A stretch of 64,000 bases of DNA, taken from assembly GCA_905478295.1 (NCBI GenBank), contig CAJQHZ010000027.1:47952-111951 (forward strand), read 5' to 3'. Position numbers and translations under genes: made by a program. This DNA comes from an uncultured Flavobacteriales bacterium. GTDB lineage: Bacteria > Bacteroidota > Bacteroidia > Flavobacteriales > Schleiferiaceae. Below the pieces are notes generated by a model that ran no database searches, was not told where the DNA came from, and saw only the letters and a program-made list of their open reading frames with translations. Positions 17,588 through 26,025 of this stretch are shown piece after piece (the first letter of the stretch is position 1; every line of letters begins with the position of its first letter).

Positions 17588-18206
17588 TTTTTGTTGGTTT
17601 TACTTCAGGAAAGGGAAGGTGTGCAACCGATTCGGGTATAAAATAATGCTGAAGACCGAGTGCTAGTAGGGGATAGGCTTCGAAATGTAATGTGCGGTCC
17701 TTGCGATATAGGGCCTTACCTAATCCTACGTGTTGAACATGTCCTACGGTATAGATACAATCGTTCTTCAGTTTAAAACTCTCATCAAATTCCAATTCTA
17801 CCGCCCACAATGCAGCAGTAGGTATGGGGTGCGTCCAGCCGTCTATATTTTCGCAGCGCCCACCCAAATGTTCCCATTCAAAAACTCCTTCATCATAAGA
17901 AGCACTGCAATCATGTAACCGCTGCATTTCTTCCTCTGGAAGCGACACAAGTGTGATGCGTTTGCTTGTTTTATAATTCGTGTAGGAATGTCTATTGCCA
18001 TTATCTGGACGGAATAAGATACTCATGCACGCAGGATTTGCTCCTACATGTGTCACATTGGTAAAGACTCCTGCATTCCAGTTGCCCTGTGTTCCAGATA
18101 TGGCCAGAAAAACGGTGCGTATACCAGAAATAGCGTTAATTAATCCAGTACGTTCTCTTCGCTGAAGACCGTCTAAGGCTAAAGCTGTAAACGATTCCTT
18201 CCACAT
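17577..18206 (-). CDS. Flavin-reductase-like FMN-binding split-barrel protein
   Basis: A 209-residue protein. The central segment NWNAGVFTNVTHVGANPACMSILFRPDN resembles the flavin reductase/FMN-binding split barrel (PF01613 type), where the loop after N..G.F...T contacts the isoalloxazine ring. The start at MWKESFTALALDGL lies 2 nt after the SDR stop; a longer N-terminus would lie within the SDR gene. The 3' end overlaps the photolyase start. A plausible role is supplying or reducing flavin for the photolyase, whose active form needs FADH- (inference). It could also hold a flavin for an unrelated redox step. Confidence 0.8.
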   Translation of the reverse strand: MWKESFTALALDGLQRRERTGLINAISGIRTVFLAISGTQGNWNAGVFTNVTHVGANPACMSILFRPDNGNRHSYTNYKTSKRITLVSLPEEEMQRLHDCSASYDEGVFEWEHLGGRCENIDGWTHPIPTAALWAVELEFDESFKLKNDCIYTVGHVQHVGLGKALYRKDRTLHFEAYPLLALGLQHYFIPESVAHLPFPEVKPTKNGD

Positions 18207-18208
18207 GC

Positions 18209-18895
18209 TTACAGAACGCTCTGTCCGCCGTCGATATGAACGATTTGACCCGTCATCCAACTGCTTTTTTCGCCCAATAAGAATGCTGCCATTTCAGCAA
18301 CATCGTCAACTTCACCTACGCGCTTCATTGGATTATTAGCACCTATGGCCTCCTTCTTTTCCGCTGTGCTTAGCAGTTTTGATGCTAGCGGAGTGTCGGT
18401 CAGGCTTGGCGCAATACAGTTGATGCGTGCCTTTGGTACCCACTCTGATGCAATGGCGCGTGTCAAGCCTTCAATTGCTCCTTTAGAGGTACTCACTGTA
18501 GCGTGAAAAGGAATTCCGCGCTGCACGGCAACGGTAGAGAACAATACGCATGAGGCAATACTGTCTTTATTAAAATTCTTTTGAGCCGCCTGTAAAGCTT
18601 TGATTGCACCCATCACTTGAAGTTGAAAATCTGCTTCAAAAACTTCTGGTTTTAAACCGCGAAAAGGTTTTAGGTTGATGGATCCTACACTGTACATAAG
18701 ACCGTCAATATTTTCTGGCATGATGTCGTCCCATGAGTCGGTCAGTACATCGAACTCCTCCCACTCAATAGTATGCGCAGGTCCTTCATAAGGTGTTCTG
18801 CTAAAAACAGTGATTTGGTGTCCTTCTGCGGCCAGTAGTTCTGCCGTTGCTTTGCCGATACCTTTACTACCGCCAACGATTACATAGTGTTTCAT
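18209..18895 (-). CDS. SDR-family protein lacking the catalytic tyrosine
   Basis: A 228-residue short-chain dehydrogenase/reductase fold. The nucleotide-binding motif GGSKGIG (residues 8-14) and the C-terminal APSLTDTPLASKLLS...GQIVHIDGGQ are standard. The YxxxK motif reads VSTSK: Lys138 is kept but position 134 is Val, not Tyr. The usual NNAG is replaced by YSVGS. The catalytic Ser region FSTVAVQRG is present. A classical hydride-transfer mechanism is therefore doubtful; it may bind NAD(P) for sensing or act by another chemistry. It heads the operon with the flavin reductase (2-nt gap) and the photolyase. It diverges from hutH with about 100 bp between. Confidence 0.88.
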   Translation of the reverse strand: MKHYVIVGGSKGIGKATAELLAAEGHQITVFSRTPYEGPAHTIEWEEFDVLTDSWDDIMPENIDGLMYSVGSINLKPFRGLKPEVFEADFQLQVMGAIKALQAAQKNFNKDSIASCVLFSTVAVQRGIPFHATVSTSKGAIEGLTRAIASEWVPKARINCIAPSLTDTPLASKLLSTAEKKEAIGANNPMKRVGEVDDVAEMAAFLLGEKSSWMTGQIVHIDGGQSVL

Positions 18896-18972
18896 AGTTA
18901 CTTCTTCTAAGATTCTAAACCCAATTTTGGCATCAAGGTTCGCAGTTGTGCGGTATTAAAGACGTTGTGGCG

Positions 18973-18980
18973 TATTTTTG
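18973..18980 (+). promoter_or_regulatory. -7 element (TATTTTTG) of hutH
   Basis: An exact TAnnTTTG match ending 19 nt before the hutH ATG. A TTG at 18946-18948 is a possible -33 element, although its 24-nt spacing is slightly long. Confidence 0.55.
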
Positions 18981-18999
18981 GGTTCCTTAATCACAGCAC

Positions 19000-20517
19000 A
19001 TGAAACGACTAGAAATAGGAACCGCGCCATTATCTTATATTGACTATCAGTCCATTGCGGACGGTTCTGCAGAAATCGCTCTTTCTGAAACGGCTCGAAA
19101 GAACATTACAGCATCACGCAAATTCCTCGAAGAAAAATCAGCGCGTAGCACTGCGCCTATATATGGAGTCAACACCGGCTTCGGTAGTTTGTGTTCCATT
19201 GAAGTGGGTGCTGAAGATTTGGGTAGGTTGCAAACCAACCTTGTGCGGTCGCATGCGTGCGGTACGGGTGAACATGTGGATCAGGCGATCATCCGATTAA
19301 TCATTGCTTTGAAATTAAAAAGCTTTGCAGTGGGTGTGAGCGGGATTCGACTCGAGATTTGTGAAAGTCTAGTTCAGCTTTACAATAGCGGCGCGCTGCC
19401 GGTAATTTATGCGCAAGGATCACTAGGAGCAAGCGGTGATTTAGCACCGCTGGCACATATGAGTCTTCCTTTATTAGGGGAAGGAAGCTTGTGGTTTAAG
19501 GGAGAAATTTTAGAAACGCAAAAGGTTTTAGACCAATTAGGCGCCAAAGCCTGGGCAACCCATACATTGGCTTCAAAAGAGGGACTCGCGCTGTTAAACG
19601 GTACCCAATTCATGTCTGCGCATGGAATCTACGCGACACTGCATGCACGCAGACTAGATTACTTCTCTGACTTTATAGGTGCTCTATCAACAGCAGCGCA
19701 CGATGGTAGAATAGAGGCCTTTTCTCAAGGTGTCCATGCGACTCGCCCACAAAGAGGTCAGGTTCTTACCGCCAAGCGCTTGTTTCAATGGTTGAATGAG
19801 GCGCCCATCATGCACAATGAGAAAGTTCATGTGCAAGATCCTTACAGTTTTCGTTGCATGCCGCAGGTACACGGGGCTTCTAAAAACGCCTTATGGCATG
19901 CGATGGAAGTGATCGAAACGGAAGTCAATTCTGCCACGGATAATCCTGTGGTCTTAGAAGAAGAGGATGCGGTAGTGAGCGCTGGGAATTTTCACGGTCA
20001 GCCGCTTGCATTAGTGCTCGATTATATGGCATTGGCCTTGCACGAACTGGGCTCTATTTCTGAACGTCGTACCTATCAGCTAATTTCGGGTAGGAGAGGT
20101 TTACCCCCTTTTCTAACACCGAATCCGGGTCTGAACAGTGGACTGATGATTGCGCAGTACACCGCGGCAGGAATTGTTAGCCAGAACAAGCAATACTGTA
20201 CGCCAGCTTCTGCAGATAGTATTGAGAGTTCGAACGGGCAAGAGGACCATGTAAGTATGGGGGCGAATGCAGCAACAAAATTGGTTAAAGTGGTGGATAA
20301 TCTGTATCAAATATTGGGTATTGAACTACTCAATGCATCCCAAGCACTACACCTTCGAAAAGCGGATATTAGCCCTACTATGCAAAGCTATGTGACCGCC
20401 TTCCGGGAGATCGTTCCGGTGATTGAGGAAGACCGCTATTTGCATCCTGATCTCATTGCATCTCGGGATTTTTTGCGCTCGAGGTCTCTAGAAGATGATG
20501 TACTTTTGTCCCTCTAA
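19000..20517 (+). CDS. hutH: Histidine ammonia-lyase
   Basis: A 505-residue member of the aromatic amino acid lyase family, forming urocanate and ammonia from histidine. The MIO prosthetic group would form from Ala144-Ser145-Gly146 in GSLGASGDLAPLAH. Tyr55 (IYGVNTGFGSL) and the SH pair in NLVRSHACGTG point to histidine rather than tyrosine or phenylalanine as substrate. Other family motifs include NGTQFM, TDNPVV, GNFHGQP and SSNGQEDHVSMG. No hutU, hutI or hutG lies nearby, so the rest of histidine degradation must be elsewhere or absent. The DUF493 gene follows 12 nt downstream. TAL/PAL activity is the less likely alternative. Confidence 0.9.
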   Translation: MKRLEIGTAPLSYIDYQSIADGSAEIALSETARKNITASRKFLEEKSARSTAPIYGVNTGFGSLCSIEVGAEDLGRLQTNLVRSHACGTGEHVDQAIIRLIIALKLKSFAVGVSGIRLEICESLVQLYNSGALPVIYAQGSLGASGDLAPLAHMSLPLLGEGSLWFKGEILETQKVLDQLGAKAWATHTLASKEGLALLNGTQFMSAHGIYATLHARRLDYFSDFIGALSTAAHDGRIEAFSQGVHATRPQRGQVLTAKRLFQWLNEAPIMHNEKVHVQDPYSFRCMPQVHGASKNALWHAMEVIETEVNSATDNPVVLEEEDAVVSAGNFHGQPLALVLDYMALALHELGSISERRTYQLISGRRGLPPFLTPNPGLNSGLMIAQYTAAGIVSQNKQYCTPASADSIESSNGQEDHVSMGANAATKLVKVVDNLYQILGIELLNASQALHLRKADISPTMQSYVTAFREIVPVIEEDRYLHPDLIASRDFLRSRSLEDDVLLSL

Positions 20518-20529
20518 CCCGAGAGTATC

Positions 20530-20802
20530 ATGAATAAAGACCCGTACGAAGGATTACGAACGCAGCTTGAAGATCGCGATTGGCCAGCTGTATTTCTATT
20601 TAAGTTTATTGTTCCCGCAGATAATCAAAAAGTCGCAGAGGTAGAAGCACTATTTGATGCTAAAGTGGCGCAAATAGAATTACGTCCTTCTAAGACCGGT
20701 AAATTTATTTCGATTAGTGCGAAAGAAATGATGCTCGACGTTGATAGTATTATTGATCGTTATAAAAAGGCTACAAAAATCGAGGGCCTTATGGCACTTT
20801 AA
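20530..20802 (+). CDS. DUF493 family protein (YbeD-like)
   Basis: A 90-residue protein (MNKDPYEGLRTQLEDRDWPAVFLFKFIVPADNQKVAEVEALF...SKTGKFISISAKEMMLDVDSIIDRYKKATKI). The alternating beta/alpha pattern with WPxxFxFKFI and the S.(S)GKY/FIS-type strand is typical of DUF493, an ACT-like fold linked in other bacteria to lipoate metabolism. It probably forms a small transcription unit with hutH upstream. Function here is not established. The stop is separated by a single base from the stop of the convergent TIGR02757 gene. Confidence 0.85.
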   Translation: MNKDPYEGLRTQLEDRDWPAVFLFKFIVPADNQKVAEVEALFDAKVAQIELRPSKTGKFISISAKEMMLDVDSIIDRYKKATKIEGLMAL

Positions 20803-20803
20803 T

Positions 20804-21583
20804 CTATTTCCAACCTTCGTAAACGCCGAGGCCGAAAAGTGCATAATCTAGTCGTGCAGGGTCAAGGGGTTCAATTTTGCGAATAGATTGGTCCAATTCT
20901 AGTACGGATTTCCAGTCGTTTTGTTTCCTTTTCAACAGACCTAGACTCCGCGCAACACGGCCGCTGTGCACGTCTAACGGTAAGGATAAAAGAGCAGGGT
21001 CAATATCCCACAGACCAAAATCTATGCCTTCTTTATTCGTTCGAACCATCCAACGAGTAAACATAATTAATCGCTTACATGCACTGCCCTTACTAGGGTC
21101 GCCAAAGTGTTTGCCTGCACGTAAAGGGAGTCCTTTATCTAGCAAATACCCTTTGAATTCTTGAAAACTATGCCCCAGATGTGTATCTCCTTCGCGAACA
21201 TGTGCCTTAAAAAAACCACCTAAACTTTCGTGCTCTTGATAGAGCATTCTGAGGCTGCGAGCGAGTCCTTTGATGTCTTCGGATTGGAACGTACGGTGCA
21301 CGAACCCATTAAAAGTCTCCAGGTCGGACTCGCTCGCACCGCGAATAAATTCAGCCGGTGAACGGTCCATTCGGTCCATCAGATCGTTGCTTTTTGCGAT
21401 GATGGTTTTTCGGTTTCCCCAAGAAAGCGTGGCGGCGATAAGACCACTAATCTCAATATCCTCAGTGGAAGAGAAGGAATGAGGGATTTGAATGGGATCG
21501 TCCTGTACGAAGCTGTATTTGGCGTATTGATCGGCCTTCTCTATTAAAAATTGAGCCAATTCTTCGCGCGATAACTGCTTCAT
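20804..21583 (-). CDS. TIGR02757 (DUF2400) family protein
   Basis: A 259-residue protein. Visible landmarks are EISGLIAATLSWGNRKTIIAKSNDLMDRM, KRLIMFTRWMVR, GLWD and LDVHSGRVARSLGLLKRKQNDWKSVLELDQSIRKIEPLDPARLDYALFGLG, matching the TIGR02757 family common in Bacteroidota. The C-terminal part resembles the helix-hairpin-helix glycosylase fold (LDxHxxRVARxLGLL), so a DNA-repair-like role is conceivable but unproven. The start at MKQLSREELAQF is preferred to an upstream Met that would overlap the lolD-like gene. It follows that gene by 14 nt on the same strand. Confidence 0.85.
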   Translation of the reverse strand: MKQLSREELAQFLIEKADQYAKYSFVQDDPIQIPHSFSSTEDIEISGLIAATLSWGNRKTIIAKSNDLMDRMDRSPAEFIRGASESDLETFNGFVHRTFQSEDIKGLARSLRMLYQEHESLGGFFKAHVREGDTHLGHSFQEFKGYLLDKGLPLRAGKHFGDPSKGSACKRLIMFTRWMVRTNKEGIDFGLWDIDPALLSLPLDVHSGRVARSLGLLKRKQNDWKSVLELDQSIRKIEPLDPARLDYALFGLGVYEGWK

Positions 21584-21597
21584 AAATTTTGACGGAG

Positions 21598-22251
21598 TTA
21601 ATCCTTGAGCAGACCGTCGGTCATGACCCATTGTTTTTTACCCAATGCAGCGAGCTGGTCATTATGGGTAACAACGACGACCGTTTGACCAAATTCTTCG
21701 TTTAGTTGGACTAATAATTCATGAACGGCGCTCGCATTCGCACTATCTAGATTTCCTGTAGGCTCATCTGCGAGTAAAATGCTAGGGTTATTAATGAGCG
21801 CTCGCGCAATGGCAACGCGTTGCTGCTCGCCGCCACTCAATTCATTCGGTAAATGGTGTGCTCTATCGGCAATACCTAAAAAAGCCAATTTCTCTAGAGC
21901 ATCTTTTTCAGCTGCGTCGTCCATTTTTTTACCAATCCACCTTGGGAGCAGTACATTTTCTAATGCGGTAAGTTCCGGGAGTAGGTTATGAAACTGAAAG
22001 ACTAAGCCAATCTTTTCATTGCGCATCTGATTGAGCGCTGATTTATCTAAATCTTGAATGGCGCTGCCTTCGAAATCTATGCTGCCCTCTGTGGCAGCAT
22101 CCAAACCTGCAATAAGGTGAAGTAAAGTGCTTTTGCCCGCCCCAGATGGACCGACAATACTCACAAAGTCACCGGTTGCAATGGTTGCATCAATGCCGCG
22201 AAGAACCTCTGTGGTTCCATACGATTTCCTTATTCCTTTTAGCGCGATCAT
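21598..22251 (-). CDS. ABC transporter ATP-binding protein, LolD/MacB type
   Basis: A 217-residue ATPase subunit. Walker [11 protein letters not shown]-loop [20 protein letters not shown], signature [15 protein letters not shown] and Walker [13 protein letters not shown] with switch His in VTHN. The [11 protein letters not shown] motif and small size are typical of LolD, which with LolC/E releases lipoproteins from the inner membrane, and of MacB-like exporters. No permease gene is adjacent. It sits between the DUF5916 gene (15 nt upstream) and TIGR02757. I start at [12 protein letters not shown]; a Met three codons earlier is possible. Confidence 0.88.
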   Translation of the reverse strand: MIALKGIRKSYGTTEVLRGIDATIATGDFVSIVGPSGAGKSTLLHLIAGLDAATEGSIDFEGSAIQDLDKSALNQMRNEKIGLVFQFHNLLPELTALENVLLPRWIGKKMDDAAEKDALEKLAFLGIADRAHHLPNELSGGEQQRVAIARALINNPSILLADEPTGNLDSANASAVHELLVQLNEEFGQTVVVVTHNDQLAALGKKQWVMTDGLLKD

Positions 22252-22266
22252 AAACTGCAAATTAGG

Positions 22267-24675
22267 CTATTTCAGTAACTCAGCATAATCTAAGAAGTAT
22301 ACGAGGCGTATCGAGAAGACCTGATCTGTTCCTGTTTGGCTGATGTCCTTCATGTTGTTCCAATAATTCAGCGCAATAGCGTCGTCTGCCCGAGCAAATG
22401 ATGCACGATACAACAGATTGAGTTCACGTCCCGGCGCCATCCACCAAACGTATTTAAAGTCTACATTGAAGATGTTGATACGCAAATCTTGATCGGTATA
22501 TGCTGAAGAAGGAGTTAAGCCACCCTCAGGAGTGAGGTGAAAAAGTTCTTGGGAGTCAATTCTATTCCAGGCATGTCGCGCATTTACAGTGAGGTAGGAA
22601 TTTGGGCCAAATAAATATTGGCCTTCCAAACTTTGTGTAAATTCTTTACGCTCTCGCATCGCCATACCGATACTGTCGGTTGAGACTGTTTGTGCCCAGC
22701 CTACATTTCGGTGGTTGCCTAAGGATATTTCAGTTCTAAAATTGAATTGGTCATTTACCCTGAATATCAATAGGGAAGAGCCATAGTAGCCTCGAGCACC
22801 CCAATCTGCCCAGCGCCATTGCCCACCTCGTAATTCGTAGGCAAATGGCTTTCTGAAATCGGAGCTTACCCATGCGTTGTGCCAAAATGATGCAGGATTT
22901 ATGCGGTATCTGCCCCAAACACGAGGGTCGTAAAAGTCGTACTCTTCAGGACGTGCCTCGATATCATAGCCAAAGGCTAAGAAGCTCTTTGTTAAAGCGA
23001 AATAGCTGTATTCTAAATGTATTCTCTCGAATCTTTGAGGCTCAAACAACTGGCGGTACTGCAAGGTTACACGGTTTCTTCTGCGCAATAGTCGCTCGTT
23101 TGGGGCCAGCAGTTGATGGCTGAACGAGAAATCTTGATGGATCTTATTCCCTCTGCGTTGGAATCCTAAGTCGTTCGGATCAAAATTTGGGGTGACCACA
23201 TCCAATTCGTGCTCCCAGCGCCAAGCGCCCGTTTGTTTTCCCATTTCCCAACTCCCAGCACCCCCACTGTAAGGGCTATCGAGATCGTAAACACTGCTTT
23301 GTGCGGCAGTAGCATTGAAAAAGTGGCTGTTCTTTAATAAGTTTAGATTCGCTGTTACCGCAGAAACGCGTGCATCACGGGTAGACCCGGAAGCGTTGGA
23401 GCGAAGCACGTGAGTATTTATGAATCCTATGGAGTTATTGGTACCAATGCGCTGGTCCACAGCGAAGACATTATAATTGGTCATTGGTTCTGTAAGTATC
23501 TTGACAGCGGCGCCAGTGGAATCTTTACCAAAAGCATAATTATTTGCAGTCAGGGCATTGAGCAATCCTATACTGAGGTTCTTATCTGTAGTTCCGGAGA
23601 CTTTCGTTGCATTTAACATTCGAGTAAAACTCTGCGTGGTATTCTCGAGATCGCCCAGATTCGCATTGGTGAAGTTCTTGGGATTACCACCTATACGCCT
23701 GCTGTAGAAAAGTCCGGCTTTATTGAAGAGGTTGACACCCTCTGTGAAGAATTGACGGTTTTCATCGAACCGTTGTTCAAAGGCTTCGAAGTTCACAAAT
23801 TGCTCATCATAAGCTACTTGTGAAAAGTCAGGGAGCAGCGTCATGTCCAGTGTAAAACTCTTGTTGAGACCAATTTTAATATCCGCTCCAGCGGCTCCTG
23901 TACTGGTGGTATTACTAGGGCCGTTGCGCTGAACGGAACCTGTAAAATTAGGCCTTAAGCTGATGCGTTTAGGCGGGTTCACTACGCGTATACCTTCTAA
24001 TACACCGCTTTGGAGGGACTCGTTATCAAAATTTCTATCGATAGGGTTCCAACTGTACAGGGTACGCGTACTGCGAACGGATCTTTTAATATTGAACCCC
24101 CATGGCTTCGGATCCTCACCCTCTTTGGTTTCCGGCATACGCAACACACGGTAGGGAATAAAAATTTCTGCCTTCCACGCATGTTCTGTTTTCACTACGG
24201 AGCTGTACCAGACGGCGTTCCAACTTCCGTCTTCATCGTCGTCATTAGTAGCACGAGAATCGCCTTGAACACCGGCGGCACTAAGGTAAAAATTGAAATC
24301 ATTCGACCCGTCGTTGAATGGATTGATGATGATTTGAGCCCAGTCTGTGTTTGCATTGACTCGGTCCCTCGGCGTTAATTGACTCAATATCGGCGCAGTA
24401 TCGTCGATAAACGCAAAAGCTATATACAGACCTTTCTCAGTGTAGAATAAACGGACGTCATCTTTAATCCCATCAGGTGTTGCGGATGGTTCAGGGAAGT
24501 AGCATTCTAGAGGGGCCAATTGCGCCGCTGTATCCCATTGCGGTTCAGACAAAACGCCATCAACGCGCATACCTTCATCTGGCAAAGCTGGAATAAATGC
24601 TGATTTTGGCAAATTCTGGGCACCAAGGCCAAAGAATAGGGAAGCCAATAGGAGTATTAGGTAGGTTTTGGGCAT
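22267..24675 (-). CDS. DUF5916 outer-membrane protein with CBM9-like domain
   Basis: An 802-residue protein. Signal peptide MPKTYLILLLASLFFGLGAQ is followed by a carbohydrate-binding family-9-like domain (GMRVDGVLSEPQWDTAAQL...DVRLFYTEKGLYIAFAFIDD...FIPYRVLRMP). The DUF5916 part (LLPDFSQVAYDEQFVNFEAFEQRFDENRQFFTEGVNLF) leads into many amphipathic strands that look like an outer-membrane barrel, ending ...VFSIRLVYFLDYAELLK. The protein family is widespread in marine Bacteroidota; its substrate is unknown. It probably heads an operon with the LolD-like ATPase and TIGR02757. It diverges from sucC. Confidence 0.87.
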   Translation of the reverse strand: MPKTYLILLLASLFFGLGAQNLPKSAFIPALPDEGMRVDGVLSEPQWDTAAQLAPLECYFPEPSATPDGIKDDVRLFYTEKGLYIAFAFIDDTAPILSQLTPRDRVNANTDWAQIIINPFNDGSNDFNFYLSAAGVQGDSRATNDDDEDGSWNAVWYSSVVKTEHAWKAEIFIPYRVLRMPETKEGEDPKPWGFNIKRSVRSTRTLYSWNPIDRNFDNESLQSGVLEGIRVVNPPKRISLRPNFTGSVQRNGPSNTTSTGAAGADIKIGLNKSFTLDMTLLPDFSQVAYDEQFVNFEAFEQRFDENRQFFTEGVNLFNKAGLFYSRRIGGNPKNFTNANLGDLENTTQSFTRMLNATKVSGTTDKNLSIGLLNALTANNYAFGKDSTGAAVKILTEPMTNYNVFAVDQRIGTNNSIGFINTHVLRSNASGSTRDARVSAVTANLNLLKNSHFFNATAAQSSVYDLDSPYSGGAGSWEMGKQTGAWRWEHELDVVTPNFDPNDLGFQRRGNKIHQDFSFSHQLLAPNERLLRRRNRVTLQYRQLFEPQRFERIHLEYSYFALTKSFLAFGYDIEARPEEYDFYDPRVWGRYRINPASFWHNAWVSSDFRKPFAYELRGGQWRWADWGARGYYGSSLLIFRVNDQFNFRTEISLGNHRNVGWAQTVSTDSIGMAMRERKEFTQSLEGQYLFGPNSYLTVNARHAWNRIDSQELFHLTPEGGLTPSSAYTDQDLRINIFNVDFKYVWWMAPGRELNLLYRASFARADDAIALNYWNNMKDISQTGTDQVFSIRLVYFLDYAELLK

Positions 24676-24757
24676 GTGCAAATATCGGTAATCGATTGGA
24701 TATATTGTTTTAACAACTTTAGCGATTAAAAAGGTTCATCGTTCAAAGGTTGTGCCC

Positions 24758-24765
24758 TAAATTTG
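24758..24765 (+). promoter_or_regulatory. -7 element (TAAATTTG) of sucC
   Basis: An exact TAnnTTTG match ending 20 nt before the sucC ATG, supporting the start at 24786 over an upstream candidate at 24750 that would include the element itself. Confidence 0.55.
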
Positions 24766-24785
24766 TGAGCAAATCAAGGAACACT

Positions 24786-25973
24786 ATGAACCTCCACGAA
24801 TATCAAGGAAAAGAAATTTTAGCCGGTTACGGCGTGCGCATTCAACGCGGAAAAGTGGCTCAAACGCCAGCAGAAGCGGTTGAAGTAGCGAAACAACTCA
24901 CTGAAGAAACGGGTACCTCTTGGTACGTAGTTAAGGCACAAGTTCACGCTGGTGGTCGCGGAAAAGGCGGTGGTGTAAAGCTTGCTAAAGGTATTGATAA
25001 GGTGGAAGAAGTAGCCGCTAGTATTGTAGGGATGCAATTGGTTACCCCTCAAACTTCAGCAGAAGGAAAAAAAGTACATCAAGTATTGGTGGCAGAGGAT
25101 GTATACTACCCTGGGGAAAGCGAAACTTCAGAATTCTATATGTCGGTCTTACTTAACCGCTCAACTGGACGCAACATGATCATGTATTCCACAGAGGGTG
25201 GAATGGACATTGAGACGGTAGCAGAAGAGACACCGCATTTAATTTTTACGGAAGAGATTGATCCTAAGGTAGGGTTAACCGGATTCCAAGCGCGCAAGAT
25301 TGCCTTCAATTTAGGACTTAGTGGTGCTGCTTTTAAGGACATGACGAAGTTCGTTACGGCGCTGTACCGTGCCTACGAGGGTGCAGATGCTTCTCTATTT
25401 GAGATCAATCCAGTCTTAAAGACTTCTGACGATAAAATCTTGGCTGTAGATGCAAAGGTAACTATCGATGATAACGCATTATACCGTCATAAGGACATCG
25501 CTGAAATGCGCGACACGCGTGAAGAAGAAGCTATAGAAGTAGAGGCAGGAGAAGCCGGTCTAAACTTTGTAAAGCTTGACGGTAATGTTGGTTGTATGGT
25601 AAATGGCGCAGGCCTTGCGATGGCTACCATGGACATTATAAAAATGGCAGGCGGTAATCCCGCAAATTTCTTGGATGTAGGCGGAACTGCTGATGCAGCT
25701 CGTGTAGAGCAGGCATTCCGTATTATTCTTCGCGATCAAAATGTAAAAGCAATTTTAGTTAACATCTTTGGTGGTATCGTCCGTTGTGATCGCGTAGCCC
25801 AAGGTGTTGTTGATGCGTACAAAAACATGGGTAATATTAATGTGCCTATCATTGTTCGCCTCCAAGGAACGAATGCTGTCGAAGCAAAAAAATTAATCGA
25901 TGAGAGTGGACTCGAAGTACATAGTGCGATTGCTTTACAAGAGGCAGCGGACTTAGTACAAGAATTGGTCTAA
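24786..25973 (+). CDS. sucC: Succinyl-CoA synthetase beta subunit (ADP-forming)
   Basis: A 395-residue beta subunit of succinate-CoA ligase, which couples succinyl-CoA cleavage to ATP formation in the TCA cycle. The N-terminal ATP-grasp domain begins MNLHEYQGKEILAGYGV and includes VKAQVHAGGRGKGGGVKLAK and EINPVLKT. The C-terminal CoA-ligase domain shows NGAGLAMATMDIIKMAGGNPANFLDVGG and VNIFGGIVRCDRVAQGVV. The alpha subunit gene sucD is not adjacent, which is usual for this phylum. A clear terminator follows. With icd near 56 kb it is the second TCA-cycle gene in the window. Confidence 0.95.
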   Translation: MNLHEYQGKEILAGYGVRIQRGKVAQTPAEAVEVAKQLTEETGTSWYVVKAQVHAGGRGKGGGVKLAKGIDKVEEVAASIVGMQLVTPQTSAEGKKVHQVLVAEDVYYPGESETSEFYMSVLLNRSTGRNMIMYSTEGGMDIETVAEETPHLIFTEEIDPKVGLTGFQARKIAFNLGLSGAAFKDMTKFVTALYRAYEGADASLFEINPVLKTSDDKILAVDAKVTIDDNALYRHKDIAEMRDTREEEAIEVEAGEAGLNFVKLDGNVGCMVNGAGLAMATMDIIKMAGGNPANFLDVGGTADAARVEQAFRIILRDQNVKAILVNIFGGIVRCDRVAQGVVDAYKNMGNINVPIIVRLQGTNAVEAKKLIDESGLEVHSAIALQEAADLVQELV

Positions 25974-25998
25974 TCCTCGCAGATTCCATTTAAATTAG

Positions 25999-26025
25999 CC
26001 CTGAGCGAAAAGCTCGGGGTTTTTT
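25999..26025 (+). terminator. Rho-independent terminator directly abutting the next start codon
   Basis: The stem 25999-26006 pairs with 26012-26019 (8 bp, one G-U), loop GAAAA, then six T (26020-26025). The next base is the A of the pnuC ATG. It ends the sucC transcript, and may also act as an attenuator for pnuC. Confidence 0.8.
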
